Below, piece after piece: positions 29,159 to 38,885 of a stretch of DNA of 64,000 nt (positions within the stretch are counted from its first letter, which is position 1; every line of letters starts with the position of its first letter). Both the position numbers and the translations under genes were made by a program. The stretch comes from Bacillus glycinifermentans (GTDB lineage Bacteria; Bacillota; Bacilli; Bacillales; Bacillaceae). The notes under the pieces are model-generated. The model had not been told where the DNA came from. It saw nothing but the letters and a program-made list of their open reading frames with translations, and made no database searches. Location of the stretch: NCBI RefSeq assembly GCF_001042475.2, contig NZ_LECW02000015.1:62001-126000 (forward strand). Direction: 5' to 3'.

Positions 29159-29370
29159 TTCTTTATACAACAATGCCGCAGGAAATCGTGTTCGCCGGCC
29201 AGGCGGAACAGACAAACCTGAGGCAGATCGACGTTAACGGCGTGCCGGTCCTCGTCGAAATGAACGGGGAAGAAGCGAAAGTGGTTCAGGTCTTAAGCAC
29301 AAATCCGATGGATTTTTTAAAGCAGGAGACGGCTCCGGGCCAAACGTTTAAACTGACATTTTATAAATAG
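29155..29370 (+). CDS. ylzJ: YlzJ-like protein
   Basis: A 71-aa protein of the YlzJ family, found after tepA in Bacillus. Its ATG overlaps the tepA stop (ATGA), so the pair is translationally coupled. Conserved features are [13 protein letters not shown] at the start and a [20 protein letters not shown] stretch. Function is unknown; context suggests it works with TepA. Confidence 0.9.
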   Translation: MILYTTMPQEIVFAGQAEQTNLRQIDVNGVPVLVEMNGEEAKVVQVLSTNPMDFLKQETAPGQTFKLTFYK

Positions 29371-29393
29371 CTGAAGTGTCGTCAGGATAAATA

Positions 29394-29402
29394 TGCTATA
29401 AT
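29394..29402 (+). promoter_or_regulatory. Extended -10 promoter element of spoIIIE
   Basis: TGCTATAAT is a perfect extended -10; the -35 region is weak. A 6-bp hairpin (GCAGCC/GGCTGC, 29425-29443) followed by a T-rich stretch lies in the leader before spoIIIE and could attenuate or terminate upstream transcripts. Confidence 0.5.
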
Positions 29403-29489
29403 AGGGGAATCCAGAGGAAAAATCGCAGCCAAAACCGGGCTGCTTTCTCTTTGTTTTTACATTTTTTACATGCAGTAAGGTGATGGAAC

Positions 29490-31823
29490 ATGGCAAAAAG
29501 AAAAAGAAAATCAAAAAAGAAGCAAAAACAGGTCAAAAGAATTAATCTAAAATACGAACTGTACGGTTTAATTTGCATCGCCATTTCGATTATTACGGTG
29601 TTGCAGCTTGGCGTTGCAGGCCAAACGTTCATTTACATGTTCCGTTTTTTCGCAGGCGAGTGGTTCATCCTGTTCGTTCTTTCTCTCTTTCTAACAGGCG
29701 TATCGCTGTTTTGGAAGAAAAAAACGCCGAGCTTTTTGACGAGAAGAAAAGCGGGGCTTTATTGCATCGTCGCAAGCATATTGCTTTTATCACATGTCCA
29801 GCTGTTTCAGCATTTGACAGACAGGGGGATGATCGAGTCTCCGAGCGTGATCAAAAATACGTGGGAGCTGTTTTTAATGGACGTAAAAGGCGAAACCGGC
29901 ACCCCTGATCTGGGAGGCGGGATGATCGGGGCGCTTTTGTTTGCAGCATCTTATTTTCTGTTCGCATCAGCAGGCTCGAAAATTATCGCTATTTTTCTGA
30001 TCCTGATCGGGCTCCTTTTGATCACCGACCGCTCCCTCCAGGAGACGCTGATCAAATGGACGGCTCCTGTTGCCGGGTTCGTGAAGAATCAGTGGCTCGC
30101 ATTTCTCGATGATATGAAGGATCTGAAACAGCAATCGTCCAAAAAGAAATCCGGAAAAAAACAAAAAACCGAGCGGAAACCAAAACCTGCGGCAGAGCCT
30201 GTTCAGGATGCGACGGATCAAGATGCGGTAATCCATACGGAGCCGATTATTTCAAGCTTTTCAGACCGTGACGAAAAGCCGGAAATTCAAGCTTATGAAA
30301 CGGCCGAACCGGCCGCAAAAACGCCGCCGGAGCCTGAAAGCGGAGGGGAGGCAGAGGCTGCTCCCGAGATCGCTTTTACAGAGCTTGAAAACAAAGACTA
30401 TCAGCTGCCGTCGATCAGTTTGCTGGATGATCCGAAGCATACAGGTCAGCAGGCTGACAAAAAAAATATTTATGACAACGCGCGAAAACTCGAAAAGACG
30501 TTCCAAAGCTTCGGAGTTAAGGCGAAAGTAACCCAGGTTCATCTCGGCCCGGCCGTGACGAAATACGAAGTCTATCCTGATGTCGGCGTCAAGGTAAGCA
30601 AGATCGTCAATTTAAGCGATGACTTGGCGCTTGCACTTGCCGCCAAGGATATCCGCATCGAAGCGCCGATACCGGGCAAATCGGCGATCGGAATCGAAGT
30701 GCCGAATGCCGAAGTCGCGATGGTTTCCTTAAAAGAGGTGCTCGAATCAAAGCTGAATGACCGCCCTGACGCAAAGCTGATGATCGGCCTCGGCCGGAAT
30801 ATTTCCGGAGAGGCGGTTTTGGCCGAATTAAACAAAATGCCCCATCTCCTTGTCGCAGGTGCGACGGGAAGCGGGAAAAGCGTCTGTGTCAACGGCATCA
30901 TTACAAGCATATTAATGAGAGCGAAGCCGCATGAGGTCAAGATGATGATGATCGATCCGAAAATGGTCGAGCTTAATGTGTACAACGGCATTCCGCACCT
31001 GCTTGCGCCTGTCGTGACAGATCCGAAAAAAGCGTCACAGGCCTTAAAAAAGGTCGTAAATGAGATGGAGCGGCGCTATGAACTGTTTTCTCACACGGGA
31101 ACGCGGAATATTGAAGGATACAACGATCACATCAAAAAGATGAATGCATCCGAAGAAGCAAAGCAGCCGGAACTTCCGTATATCATCGTCATTGTGGACG
31201 AGCTTGCAGACCTGATGATGGTCGCTTCCTCTGATGTTGAAGACTCGATTACAAGGCTGTCGCAAATGGCCCGCGCGGCTGGAATCCATTTGATTATCGC
31301 GACGCAGCGTCCTTCCGTCGATGTCATCACAGGGGTCATCAAAGCGAATATCCCGTCAAGGATCGCCTTCAGCGTGTCATCACAGACCGATTCCAGAACG
31401 ATTCTTGATATGGGGGGCGCTGAAAAGCTTCTCGGAAGAGGGGACATGCTGTTTCTGCCGGTCGGAGCCAACAAGCCGCTCCGCGTTCAGGGGGCTTTCT
31501 TATCAGACGAAGAAGTCGAAAAAGTCGTTGATCATGTCATCACACAGCAAAAAGCCCAATACCAGGAGGAAATGATTCCGGAAGAAACGTCTGAAACGCT
31601 CAGTAAAGTGACGGATGATCTCTACGATGAAGCTGTAGCGCTCGTTGTCGGCATGCAAACGGCATCCGTTTCGATGCTGCAAAGGCGGTTCCGCATCGGC
31701 TACACGAGGGCGGCCCGGCTCATCGATGCCATGGAAGAACGGGGAGTTGTCGGTCCTTATGAGGGATCAAAGCCCCGTGAAGTGTTACTGTCAAAAGAGC
31801 AATATGAAGAACTCTCTTCTTAA
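29490..31823 (+). CDS. spoIIIE: DNA translocase SpoIIIE/FtsK
   Basis: SpoIIIE pumps the chromosome into the forespore through the closing septum and clears trapped DNA in division. The 777-aa protein has a basic N-terminus, four predicted membrane helices (about residues 20-190) and a charged Lys/Glu/Pro-rich linker (about 205-310). A RecA-type motor follows, with Walker A GATGSGKS near residue 457 and Walker [13 protein letters not shown]. The C-terminal gamma domain ([20 protein letters not shown]) reads DNA polarity signals. It is a little shorter than the B. subtilis protein (789 aa), mostly in the linker. Confidence 0.97.
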   Translation: MAKRKRKSKKKQKQVKRINLKYELYGLICIAISIITVLQLGVAGQTFIYMFRFFAGEWFILFVLSLFLTGVSLFWKKKTPSFLTRRKAGLYCIVASILLLSHVQLFQHLTDRGMIESPSVIKNTWELFLMDVKGETGTPDLGGGMIGALLFAASYFLFASAGSKIIAIFLILIGLLLITDRSLQETLIKWTAPVAGFVKNQWLAFLDDMKDLKQQSSKKKSGKKQKTERKPKPAAEPVQDATDQDAVIHTEPIISSFSDRDEKPEIQAYETAEPAAKTPPEPESGGEAEAAPEIAFTELENKDYQLPSISLLDDPKHTGQQADKKNIYDNARKLEKTFQSFGVKAKVTQVHLGPAVTKYEVYPDVGVKVSKIVNLSDDLALALAAKDIRIEAPIPGKSAIGIEVPNAEVAMVSLKEVLESKLNDRPDAKLMIGLGRNISGEAVLAELNKMPHLLVAGATGSGKSVCVNGIITSILMRAKPHEVKMMMIDPKMVELNVYNGIPHLLAPVVTDPKKASQALKKVVNEMERRYELFSHTGTRNIEGYNDHIKKMNASEEAKQPELPYIIVIVDELADLMMVASSDVEDSITRLSQMARAAGIHLIIATQRPSVDVITGVIKANIPSRIAFSVSSQTDSRTILDMGGAEKLLGRGDMLFLPVGANKPLRVQGAFLSDEEVEKVVDHVITQQKAQYQEEMIPEETSETLSKVTDDLYDEAVALVVGMQTASVSMLQRRFRIGYTRAARLIDAMEERGVVGPYEGSKPREVLLSKEQYEELSS

Positions 31824-31835
31824 CAGAAGAGAGTT
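31810..31835 (+). terminator. Hairpin overlapping the spoIIIE stop
   Basis: AACTCTCTTC pairs perfectly with GAAGAGAGTT. The stop codon TAA lies in the loop. The following stretch is only moderately T-rich. Confidence 0.6.
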
Positions 31836-31964
31836 TGATTTGACATAAAATTATTATGTAAACTAAACAAGTTTAAAACGTCTATTTATTTATTTGACAA
31901 AACATGATATAGTTATCCTCAATTAAAGATAATTTTAATTTGATCTGTCAGACGGAGGGAAAAC

Positions 31965-32690
31965 ATGTCTATACAAGCTGACAATCAACAGTTATGTTTA
32001 AAGGTGATTGATCGGATAAAAGAAGATATTCAAAAAGGCGTATACTGCGAAAATGAACAGCTCCCCTCTGAATTCAAGCTGTCAAAGATGCTGGGCGTCA
32101 CAAGAACGGCTTTACGGGAAGCGCTCAAAGTGCTGGAGGATGAAAACGTCATCATCAGACGGCACGGCGTCGGTACATTCGTCAACCCGAAACCTTTATT
32201 TTTATCAGGTATCGAACAGCTGAACAGCGTGACGAAAATGATTGAACAGGCGAGCATGACTCCGGGAACCATCTTTATGTCTTCACAGGTGACCGACCCG
32301 ACTGAAGATGATCTGCTTCGTTTTCAAAATGCGGACGAAAGCGGAATATTCTTGCTTGAGCGGGTAAGAACGGCGAACGGTGTACCCGTCGTCTACTGCC
32401 TGGATAAAATCCCGATGTCGATTCTGCCGGATGGTTTTTCGCACGAGCAGGAGTCGATGTTCGAATGGCTTGAGAACAAGTCCGGTGCGGTGATCAGCTA
32501 TGCGGTCGCCGATATTGTGCCGATCGGCTTCCACGATACGATATCCCAAATTCTTGAGTGCGATCCGGAGACGGCTTTGCTTCTCTTGAAACAGATTCAC
32601 TATGACCAACATGATAAGCCTGTATTGTATTCTTTAAACTATTTCCGGGCTGACAAATTCAGATTCCACGTCGTAAGAAAACGTTTTTGA
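31965..32690 (+). CDS. ymfC: GntR-family regulator YmfC (UTRA domain)
   Basis: A 241-aa transcription factor of the GntR/HutC type. The N-terminal winged helix (about residues 10-75) contains [20 protein letters not shown] and [13 protein letters not shown]. The UTRA effector domain spans about 95-240. The start follows GACGGAGGG. Upstream there are two TTGACA hexamers (31840, 31896) and AT-rich inverted segments that could hold promoter and operator. It likely controls itself and perhaps ymfD; the ligand is unknown. Confidence 0.93.
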   Translation: MSIQADNQQLCLKVIDRIKEDIQKGVYCENEQLPSEFKLSKMLGVTRTALREALKVLEDENVIIRRHGVGTFVNPKPLFLSGIEQLNSVTKMIEQASMTPGTIFMSSQVTDPTEDDLLRFQNADESGIFLLERVRTANGVPVVYCLDKIPMSILPDGFSHEQESMFEWLENKSGAVISYAVADIVPIGFHDTISQILECDPETALLLLKQIHYDQHDKPVLYSLNYFRADKFRFHVVRKRF

Positions 32691-32695
32691 TAAAG

Positions 32696-32728
32696 GCGGG
32701 CGCTCAGGAACCGAGCGGCTGTTTTTTT
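32696..32728 (+). terminator. Terminator of ymfC
   Basis: CGCTC pairs with GAGCG, with an outer imperfect extension, followed by seven T. Confidence 0.65.
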
Positions 32729-32767
32729 GCCTTACATAAATTCACCCTTTTCAAGCAATAATAACAG

Positions 32768-34018
32768 ATGGAAATACTAATGAATTGGGTGAAAAAGTTG
32801 AGCAGAAAAAAAGGCGTTAAAAGCATCATCGCGCTGTCTTCCGTCCCGCTCGTCATGACGCTTGGCAACTCGATGCTGATACCTGTTTTGCCCGTGATTG
32901 AAAAAAAATTAGGCATCTCATCTTTTCAGGTTTCTTTGATCATTACGGTTTATTCGATCGTGGCGATCCTGTGCATCCCGATCACGGGCTATTTATCTGA
33001 CCGGTTTGGGAGAAAAAAGGTCATGCTGCCGTGTCTTGTCATCGCGGGTGCGGGAGGCGCCGTAGCCGGAGCAGCCTCCTTATGGTTCAGTGAGCCGTAC
33101 GCGCTGATTTTGGCGGGGCGTGTGCTTCAAGGTATCGGTTCAGCCGGTGCTGCTCCGATCGTAATGCCGTTTATCGGGGATTTGTTTCAAGATGAAGAAG
33201 TCAGCGCAGGTCTTGGAGATATTGAAACGGCAAATACTGCCGGAAAAGTGTTAAGCCCGATCTTAGGGGCTTTTTTAGCATCTTGGGTTTGGTTTATGCC
33301 GTTCTGGTTTATCCCGGTCGTCAGTCTGATCAGCTTTTTCCTCGTGCTGTTTTTGGTTCCAAAGCCAAAGGAGAAAAGCGAGGAGACAAAATCTTTGAAA
33401 GAGTTCGCCAAAAACGTAAAGATCATTTTTAAACGGGAAGGCCGCTGGCTCGTTTCCATCTTTATCATCGGCGGCATTATCATGTTTCTGCTGTTTGGGG
33501 TACTCTTTTACCTTTCAGAGAGCCTTGAGAAAACATACAAGATTGACGGGATCGTGAAAGGGGCGCTGCTCAGCATTCCGCTGCTTTTTCTGTCGGTCAG
33601 TTCGTATTTAGCCGGAAAGCTGATCGGAAACAATAAAATCAGAATGAAAATCTGTGTGATGATCGGGATGATCCTGCTTGTTTTGTCTTTTGGCGGGATG
33701 TGGTGGAACCACTCCTTTTATCCGTTGTTTTTGTTTATGTCAATCGGCGGCATCGGCATCGGGATGGCCTTGCCCTCGCTTGATGCGCTTATTACGGAAG
33801 GGGTCGATAAAGAAGAGAGCGGCACGATTTCGTCATTTTACAACAGCATGCGGTTTATCGGAGTCGCCCTCGGGCCGCCGGTTTTTGCATATATGATGTC
33901 AAATGCCGCCCGCTTGATTTTCATCGTCTCACTTTTGTGCAGTTTGGCCGCTTTAACCCTTGTGTTATTTTATATTGATCCAAAAGAAAACGAAAATGAG
34001 GCGGCAAAGACGGTGTGA
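32768..34018 (+). CDS. ymfD: MFS transporter YmfD (siderophore exporter family)
   Basis: A 416-aa major facilitator with 12 predicted membrane helices. The loop 2-3 motif is GYLSDRFGRKKVMLP, near residue 77. The motif-C-like stretch GRVLQGIGSAGAAPIVMPFIGDL follows in helices 4-5. The B. subtilis orthologue is the bacillibactin exporter YmfD. The start is uncertain: ATG 32768 lacks a clear ribosome site, and ATG 32780 or TTG 32798 (after GGGTGA) are alternatives. B. subtilis ymfE, normally next, is absent here; ymfF follows. Confidence 0.88.
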   Translation: MEILMNWVKKLSRKKGVKSIIALSSVPLVMTLGNSMLIPVLPVIEKKLGISSFQVSLIITVYSIVAILCIPITGYLSDRFGRKKVMLPCLVIAGAGGAVAGAASLWFSEPYALILAGRVLQGIGSAGAAPIVMPFIGDLFQDEEVSAGLGDIETANTAGKVLSPILGAFLASWVWFMPFWFIPVVSLISFFLVLFLVPKPKEKSEETKSLKEFAKNVKIIFKREGRWLVSIFIIGGIIMFLLFGVLFYLSESLEKTYKIDGIVKGALLSIPLLFLSVSSYLAGKLIGNNKIRMKICVMIGMILLVLSFGGMWWNHSFYPLFLFMSIGGIGIGMALPSLDALITEGVDKEESGTISSFYNSMRFIGVALGPPVFAYMMSNAARLIFIVSLLCSLAALTLVLFYIDPKENENEAAKTV

Positions 34019-34038
34019 CGCGCACCGTCTTTTCTTTT
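34006..34038 (+). terminator. Terminator of ymfD, overlapping its stop
   Basis: AAAGACGGTG pairs perfectly with CACCGTCTTT and is followed by a T-rich run. Confidence 0.88.
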
Positions 34039-34147
34039 TATTTCCTTAATCATCCTTCAGTTGATATAATTACAACCAAACGACCCAAAGCATATGCTCA
34101 TTTATGGTCATAATACATAATATAAACAAGGACGAAGGAGGTTCTTT

Positions 34148-35428
34148 ATGACATACCTTAACGAAACAAAGGGAAAACACAAGGGGCTAACAAGCCATAT
34201 TGTGAAAACGGAAAAATTTAAGACCGTTTCCATCATCTTTAAAATGCTCGCCCCTTTAACAAAAGAAGAGGTAACAAAACGGGCCCTTTTCCCGCATGTG
34301 CTTTTGCGGGGAACGAGCACACACCCGAAAACGGCAGATCTCAGAACGTACCTTGATGAGCTTTACGGCACTTCAGTGACCGCAGACCTTTCCAAAAAGG
34401 GCGAACAGCATGTCATAACATTCCGTTTGGACATTGCGAACGAAAAGTATTTAAAGGATCAGACGCCGCTTTTGGAAAAAGGGCTGGAGCTTCTGTCAGA
34501 GATTATTTTTTCGCCGGCGCTCGAAAACGGTGCTTTTGACTCATTGTATGTCTCTCAGGAAAAACGGACGTTAAAGCAAAGAATTCAAGCCGTTTACAAT
34601 GATAAAATGCGTTATTCCAATTTGAGGCTCATTCAGGAAATGTGCAAAGATGAGCCGTATTCCCTGCATGTAAACGGAGAACTCGACGATGTAGAAGGCA
34701 TCACACCGGAGAGCCTTTATGAAGCTTATATAAAAGCGATCAAAGAAGATCAGCTTGATCTATACATCGTTGGGGACGTTGACGAAAAACAGGTGGAGCA
34801 GTACGTTTCTTCCTATTTCGATGTTGACGAAAGAGAGGCGGGGCCCAGAGCCGGTATTCGGCGCGACTTTGCTCCCGAGCCGAAAGAAATCATTGAAGAT
34901 GCGGATGTTAAACAGGGAAAATTGAACATTGGCTTTCGGACCAATACGTTTTTTACGGATGATGATTACCCGGCTTTGCAGCTTTTCAACGGCCTGTTCG
35001 GCGGATTTTCCCATTCAAAGCTGTTCATCAACGTCAGGGAAAAAGCGAGCCTTGCCTACTATGCGGCTTCCAGGATCGAAAGCTTTAAAGGTCTGTTAAT
35101 GGTCATGTCCGGGATCGAAGTCGGCAATTATCAAAAGTGCGTCGACATCATTAAAGAGCAATTTCAAGAAATGAAAAAAGGCAGCTTTACCGATGAAGCG
35201 ATCGGCCAGACGAAAGCGGTCATTAAAAACCAGATTCTTGAAACGCTTGACACGCCTTACGGATTAGTCGAATTCATTTACCAGCAGGCCGCCGCTCAAA
35301 CCGAATTTTCTTTGGAAGAATGGCTCGGCCGCATTGACGGTGTCACAAAAGACGACATCATCGAAGTCGGAAAGAAAATCGAACTGGATACAACGTACTT
35401 TCTGAAAGGGACGGAGGGAGCATCTTGA
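34148..35428 (+). CDS. ymfF: M16-family protein YmfF (no zinc motif)
   Basis: A 426-aa M16 peptidase-fold protein. The canonical HxxEH motif is missing: the corresponding region reads FPHVLLRGTSTHPKTADLRT. It is therefore probably the non-catalytic partner of YmfH, as in heterodimeric M16 enzymes (AlbE/AlbF-like pairs). The C-terminal M16 domain keeps GGFSHSKLFINVREKASLAYYA. Start ATG 34148 follows GAAGGAGG. It overlaps ymfH by 4 nt (TTGA), which supports equimolar synthesis. Confidence 0.92.
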   Translation: MTYLNETKGKHKGLTSHIVKTEKFKTVSIIFKMLAPLTKEEVTKRALFPHVLLRGTSTHPKTADLRTYLDELYGTSVTADLSKKGEQHVITFRLDIANEKYLKDQTPLLEKGLELLSEIIFSPALENGAFDSLYVSQEKRTLKQRIQAVYNDKMRYSNLRLIQEMCKDEPYSLHVNGELDDVEGITPESLYEAYIKAIKEDQLDLYIVGDVDEKQVEQYVSSYFDVDEREAGPRAGIRRDFAPEPKEIIEDADVKQGKLNIGFRTNTFFTDDDYPALQLFNGLFGGFSHSKLFINVREKASLAYYAASRIESFKGLLMVMSGIEVGNYQKCVDIIKEQFQEMKKGSFTDEAIGQTKAVIKNQILETLDTPYGLVEFIYQQAAAQTEFSLEEWLGRIDGVTKDDIIEVGKKIELDTTYFLKGTEGAS

Positions 35429-36711
35429 CGAAAAAGATCGAATTTGAGCAGCTCAAGGAAACGCTATACTACGAAAAAATGCCGGGCGGGCTTGACGTAT
35501 ATGTCCTTCCGAAAGAAGGCTTTAACAAGACATACGCCGTGTTTACGACGAAATACGGCTCGATTGACAACGAATTCGTCCCGCTCGGCAAAGAGGATTT
35601 AGTTCGCGTGCCTGACGGGATCGCCCACTTTTTGGAGCATAAGCTGTTTGAAAAGGCCGACGGCGACGTGTTCCAGCAATTCAGCAAACAGGGGGCATCA
35701 GCGAATGCTTTTACCTCCTTTACCAGAACGGCGTATCTCTTTTCAAGCACATCAAATGTAGAAGAAAATCTGGAAACGCTCGTCGATTTTGTGCAGGACC
35801 CGTATTTTACGGAAAAAACGGTTGAAAAGGAAAAAGGTATTATCGGCCAGGAAATCAATATGTACGACGATAATCCGGATTGGCGCCTTTTCTTCGGCCT
35901 GATCGAAAACATGTATAAAGAGCACCCTGTCAAGATTGACATTGCCGGTACGATCGAAAGCATCTCACACATTACGAAGGATCTTTTGTATGAATGCTAT
36001 GAGACGTTCTATCACCCGAGCAATATGCTGCTTTTCATCGTCGGTCCGGTCGACCCGGAAGCGGTCATCCGCCAGGTGAGGGACAATCAGCAGAACAAGC
36101 CGTATACGGATCAGTCTGAAATCGTCCGCAAAGAAGTGAAAGAGCCTGCGGCGGTATACCGAAAAGAGCATGAGATCAAAATGAACGTCCAAAGTTCGAA
36201 ATGCCTGGTCGGATTAAAAAGCATCAATCCGACCAATACAGGCGACGATCTCTTAAAGCATGAACTGACCATGAACCTGATTCTCGAGTGTCTGTTCGGT
36301 AAAAGCTCGGCCGATTATGAAAGAATTTATGAAAAAGGCTACATTGACGAGACGTTCAGCTACGACTACACCGAGGAACACGGCTTCGGCTTCGCTTCTG
36401 TCGGCGGCGATACGCCTGAGCCCGACAAGCTTGCCGATGAGCTGAAACAGGTGCTTTATAAAGCGAAAGAGACGATCACGGCAGAAAAACTCGATTTGGC
36501 GAGAAAGAAAAAAATCGGTACGTTCCTAAAATCGATGAACTCTCCGGAGTATATCGCCAACCAATTTACACGGTACGCCTTTTTAGAAACGAGTTTATTC
36601 GATATCGTATCCGTTTTGGAATCGATTACCCTGGAAGACGTTCACCGTGTCGTCGATGAAGAGATAGAAGAGGACAGAATCACTGTCTGCAAAGTTGTTC
36701 CAAAATCATAA
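35425..36711 (+). CDS. ymfH: M16 zinc peptidase YmfH
   Basis: A 428-aa M16 metallopeptidase with an intact zinc motif HFLEH at residues 68-72 and the distal glutamate segment EKEKGIIGQEINMYDDNPDW near residue 133. It starts at TTG 35425 inside the ymfF stop codon after GGAGGGAGC. YmfF supplies the likely inactive half of the pair. The natural substrate is unknown; related pairs process peptide antibiotics or signals. Confidence 0.94.
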   Translation: MTKKIEFEQLKETLYYEKMPGGLDVYVLPKEGFNKTYAVFTTKYGSIDNEFVPLGKEDLVRVPDGIAHFLEHKLFEKADGDVFQQFSKQGASANAFTSFTRTAYLFSSTSNVEENLETLVDFVQDPYFTEKTVEKEKGIIGQEINMYDDNPDWRLFFGLIENMYKEHPVKIDIAGTIESISHITKDLLYECYETFYHPSNMLLFIVGPVDPEAVIRQVRDNQQNKPYTDQSEIVRKEVKEPAAVYRKEHEIKMNVQSSKCLVGLKSINPTNTGDDLLKHELTMNLILECLFGKSSADYERIYEKGYIDETFSYDYTEEHGFGFASVGGDTPEPDKLADELKQVLYKAKETITAEKLDLARKKKIGTFLKSMNSPEYIANQFTRYAFLETSLFDIVSVLESITLEDVHRVVDEEIEEDRITVCKVVPKS

Positions 36712-36720
36712 CCGTCAGGA

Positions 36721-36771
36721 AAGTTCAGCGTGGGCAGCATGTTGTAGCATCACGCTGAACCTTTCTTTTTT
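36721..36771 (+). terminator. Terminator of ymfF-ymfH
   Basis: AAAGTTCAGCGTG pairs with CACGCTGAACCTTT across an 18-nt loop and is followed by a T-rich run. Confidence 0.85.
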
Positions 36772-36786
36772 AGGAAGGGTGGAAAC

Positions 36787-37518
36787 ATGACAAAACTGGC
36801 TCTTGTAACAGGAGCAAGCGGCGGAATCGGCCAGAGCATATGCGAAAAGCTGGCACAAAGCGGCTTTGACCTGCTCCTTCACTACAATACAAATGAAAAA
36901 GCGGCCGTCTCTTTAAGCGGGCGGCTGTCAAATACATATCGCATTCAAACCGAAATCATCCAAAGCGATCTGTCCGACCCCGGCGGTGCCGCGGCTGTTT
37001 CCGCTTGCATTGGCGGCCGGGCGCTGGACGCCGTCGTGTTAAACAGCGGGCAAAGCTACCGCGGCCTTGTCACAGACATGACAGACGAAGAAGCTCATGA
37101 GATGGTCCAGCTTCACGTGACAAGCCCGTTTACGCTGACAAGAAACGTGCTTCCGGCCATGATCAGAAGAAAAGCCGGCGCGATTGTCGCGATCACTTCC
37201 ATATGGGGAGAAACGGGGGCTTCCTGCGAGGTGCTGTACAGCATGACAAAGGGGGCGCAGCATTCGTTTGTCAAAGCCCTCGCAAAAGAGCTGGCGCCGA
37301 GCGGCATCAGAGTGAACGCCGTTTCCCCCGGAGCCGTCAAAACGAATATGATGAGCGGGTTTTCGGATAAGGAAGAGGACATGATCGCAGAAGATATCCC
37401 GATGGGCAGGCTCGCAAAGCCCGACGAGGTCGCAGATGCCGTTCAATTTCTGCTTTCGGAAAAAGCGTCATATATCACCGGCCAGATTTTATCGGTAAAC
37501 GGAGGCTGGCATTGCTAA
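36787..37518 (+). CDS. ymfI: Short-chain dehydrogenase/reductase YmfI
   Basis: A 243-aa SDR enzyme, similar to 3-oxoacyl-ACP reductases. The cofactor motif TGASGGIGQSI is near the start. The active site has a Ser (AITSIWG) and YSMTK (Tyr-x-x-x-Lys), and the C-terminal stretch AVQFLLSEKASYITGQILSVNGG is typical. It starts at ATG 36787 after GGAAGGGTGG. The true substrate is unknown. Confidence 0.93.
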   Translation: MTKLALVTGASGGIGQSICEKLAQSGFDLLLHYNTNEKAAVSLSGRLSNTYRIQTEIIQSDLSDPGGAAAVSACIGGRALDAVVLNSGQSYRGLVTDMTDEEAHEMVQLHVTSPFTLTRNVLPAMIRRKAGAIVAITSIWGETGASCEVLYSMTKGAQHSFVKALAKELAPSGIRVNAVSPGAVKTNMMSGFSDKEEDMIAEDIPMGRLAKPDEVADAVQFLLSEKASYITGQILSVNGGWHC

Positions 37519-37588
37519 AACAATGTATAGTTTATGATCCCTCAGAGAATAATAAGGCTGTAACTTTAAGAGAATGGAGGGGCCTGAT

Positions 37589-37846
37589 ATGTCCGTACTG
37601 GATAATTGGGATCAGTGGAAAAACTTCTTGGGCGACCGTCTCAACTACGCCCATGAAAAAGGAATGTCAAACGAAACCATCTCGGATCTTGCTTATGAGA
37701 TCGGCGATTATTTAGCCGGTTCAGTCGATTCAAAAAACCATCAGGAAAGAGTGCTCGCAGATCTGTGGAGCGTGGCTTCTGAAGATGAGCAGCGCGCGAT
37801 TGCGAACGTGATGGTCAAGCTTGTTGAAAACAACGGCTCGCATTGA
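37589..37846 (+). CDS. ymfJ: YmfJ, DUF3243 family
   Basis: An 85-aa DUF3243 protein, acidic and helical, with DNWDQWKNFLGDRLNYAHEK and VLADLWSVASEDEQRAIANV. ATG 37589 follows AATGGAGGGG by 6 nt; an in-frame ATG at 37574 lies before that site and is not used. Its function is unknown. A terminator follows. Confidence 0.93.
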   Translation: MSVLDNWDQWKNFLGDRLNYAHEKGMSNETISDLAYEIGDYLAGSVDSKNHQERVLADLWSVASEDEQRAIANVMVKLVENNGSH

Positions 37847-37875
37847 GGAGAGAGTGTGTTCACTCTCTCTTTTTA
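37847..37875 (+). terminator. Terminator of ymfJ
   Basis: GAGAGAGTG pairs with CACTCTCTC and is followed by TTTTTA. Confidence 0.9.
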
Positions 37876-38076
37876 TACGTTTACTTTGTTTTTTTCGGTT
37901 TCTTCCAGCGGCCGGAAGGGTAAAAAAGGTTTAGAGGGGGCAGATTGGAGCGCCCGATTTTGGGAAACGGACGTTTTTCTTATTTAATCACATATTCTGC
38001 TTTCTAATTGAGACAAAATGCTTTATGATAAAGGAAGGTAAATTTTTGCCACGATGATGGATAGGGAGGTTATCAT

Positions 38077-38868
38077 TTGGCAAAGCTCGAATGGTATTTA
38101 GAATACGAAATCCAAGTCAACCGTCCCGGACTTCTGGGAGATATATCCTCTTTATTAGGTATGTTATCGATTAATATTGTTACAATTAACGGCGTTGATA
38201 CGTCAAGAAGGGGCCTTTTGTTAAAATGCCGTCATATAGATCAAATCAAACGTCTCGAATCCATTTTAAACACGATGGAGACGATTAAGGTTACAAAGCT
38301 GAGGGAGCCGAAACTGAGGGACCGCCTCGCCGTAAGGCACGGACGCTACATTCAGCGGGATGCCGATGACAAAAAAACGTTCCGCTTTGAACGCGACGAA
38401 CTCGGGCTGCTTGTCGATTTTATGGCCGAACTGTTTAAAAAAGACGGACATAAGCTGATCGGAATCCGCGGGATGCCGCGTGTCGGCAAGACGGAATCGA
38501 TCGTCGCCGCGAGCGTGTGTGCCAGCAAAAGGTGGCTCTTCGTGTCTTCAACGCTTTTGAAGCAAACGATCAGAAGCCAGCTTGTCGCCGATGAATATAA
38601 CACGGAGAACGTCTTTATATTGGACGGAATCGTGTCGACGAGAAGGGGATCTGAACGACATTTGCAGCTCGTCAGTGAAATCATGCGGCTGCCCGCGACA
38701 AAAGTCGTCGAGCATCCGGATATTTTTGTGCAAAATACGGAATATACAATGGATGATTTCGATTACATTATCGAATTGCGTAACAGCCCTGATGAGGTTA
38801 TTACATATGAACATGCCGAGGAACCGCAAATGTTTGACCATACGGGTTTTTCTGGCTTTGATTTTTAA
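38077..38868 (+). CDS. ymfK: YmfK, ACT-like plus P-loop (DUF3388) protein
   Basis: A 263-aa protein conserved in sporulating bacilli. The N-terminal 75 residues look like an ACT ligand-binding domain (YEIQVNRPGLLGDISSLLGM). The DUF3388 part has a P-loop-like GMPRVGKT at 132-139, and VFILDGIVSTRRGS could serve as a Walker B-like segment. This combination suggests ligand-controlled nucleotide binding, but no role is established. It starts at TTG 38077 after GGGAGGT. rodZ follows 17 bp later. Confidence 0.9.
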   Translation: MAKLEWYLEYEIQVNRPGLLGDISSLLGMLSINIVTINGVDTSRRGLLLKCRHIDQIKRLESILNTMETIKVTKLREPKLRDRLAVRHGRYIQRDADDKKTFRFERDELGLLVDFMAELFKKDGHKLIGIRGMPRVGKTESIVAASVCASKRWLFVSSTLLKQTIRSQLVADEYNTENVFILDGIVSTRRGSERHLQLVSEIMRLPATKVVEHPDIFVQNTEYTMDDFDYIIELRNSPDEVITYEHAEEPQMFDHTGFSGFDF

Positions 38869-38885
38869 AATGGAAGGTGTTTGTT

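Noticed and set aside
37512-37715. Frame between ymfI and ymfJ
   Set aside because: No ribosome site, no conserved pattern, and it overlaps the well-supported ymfJ start.
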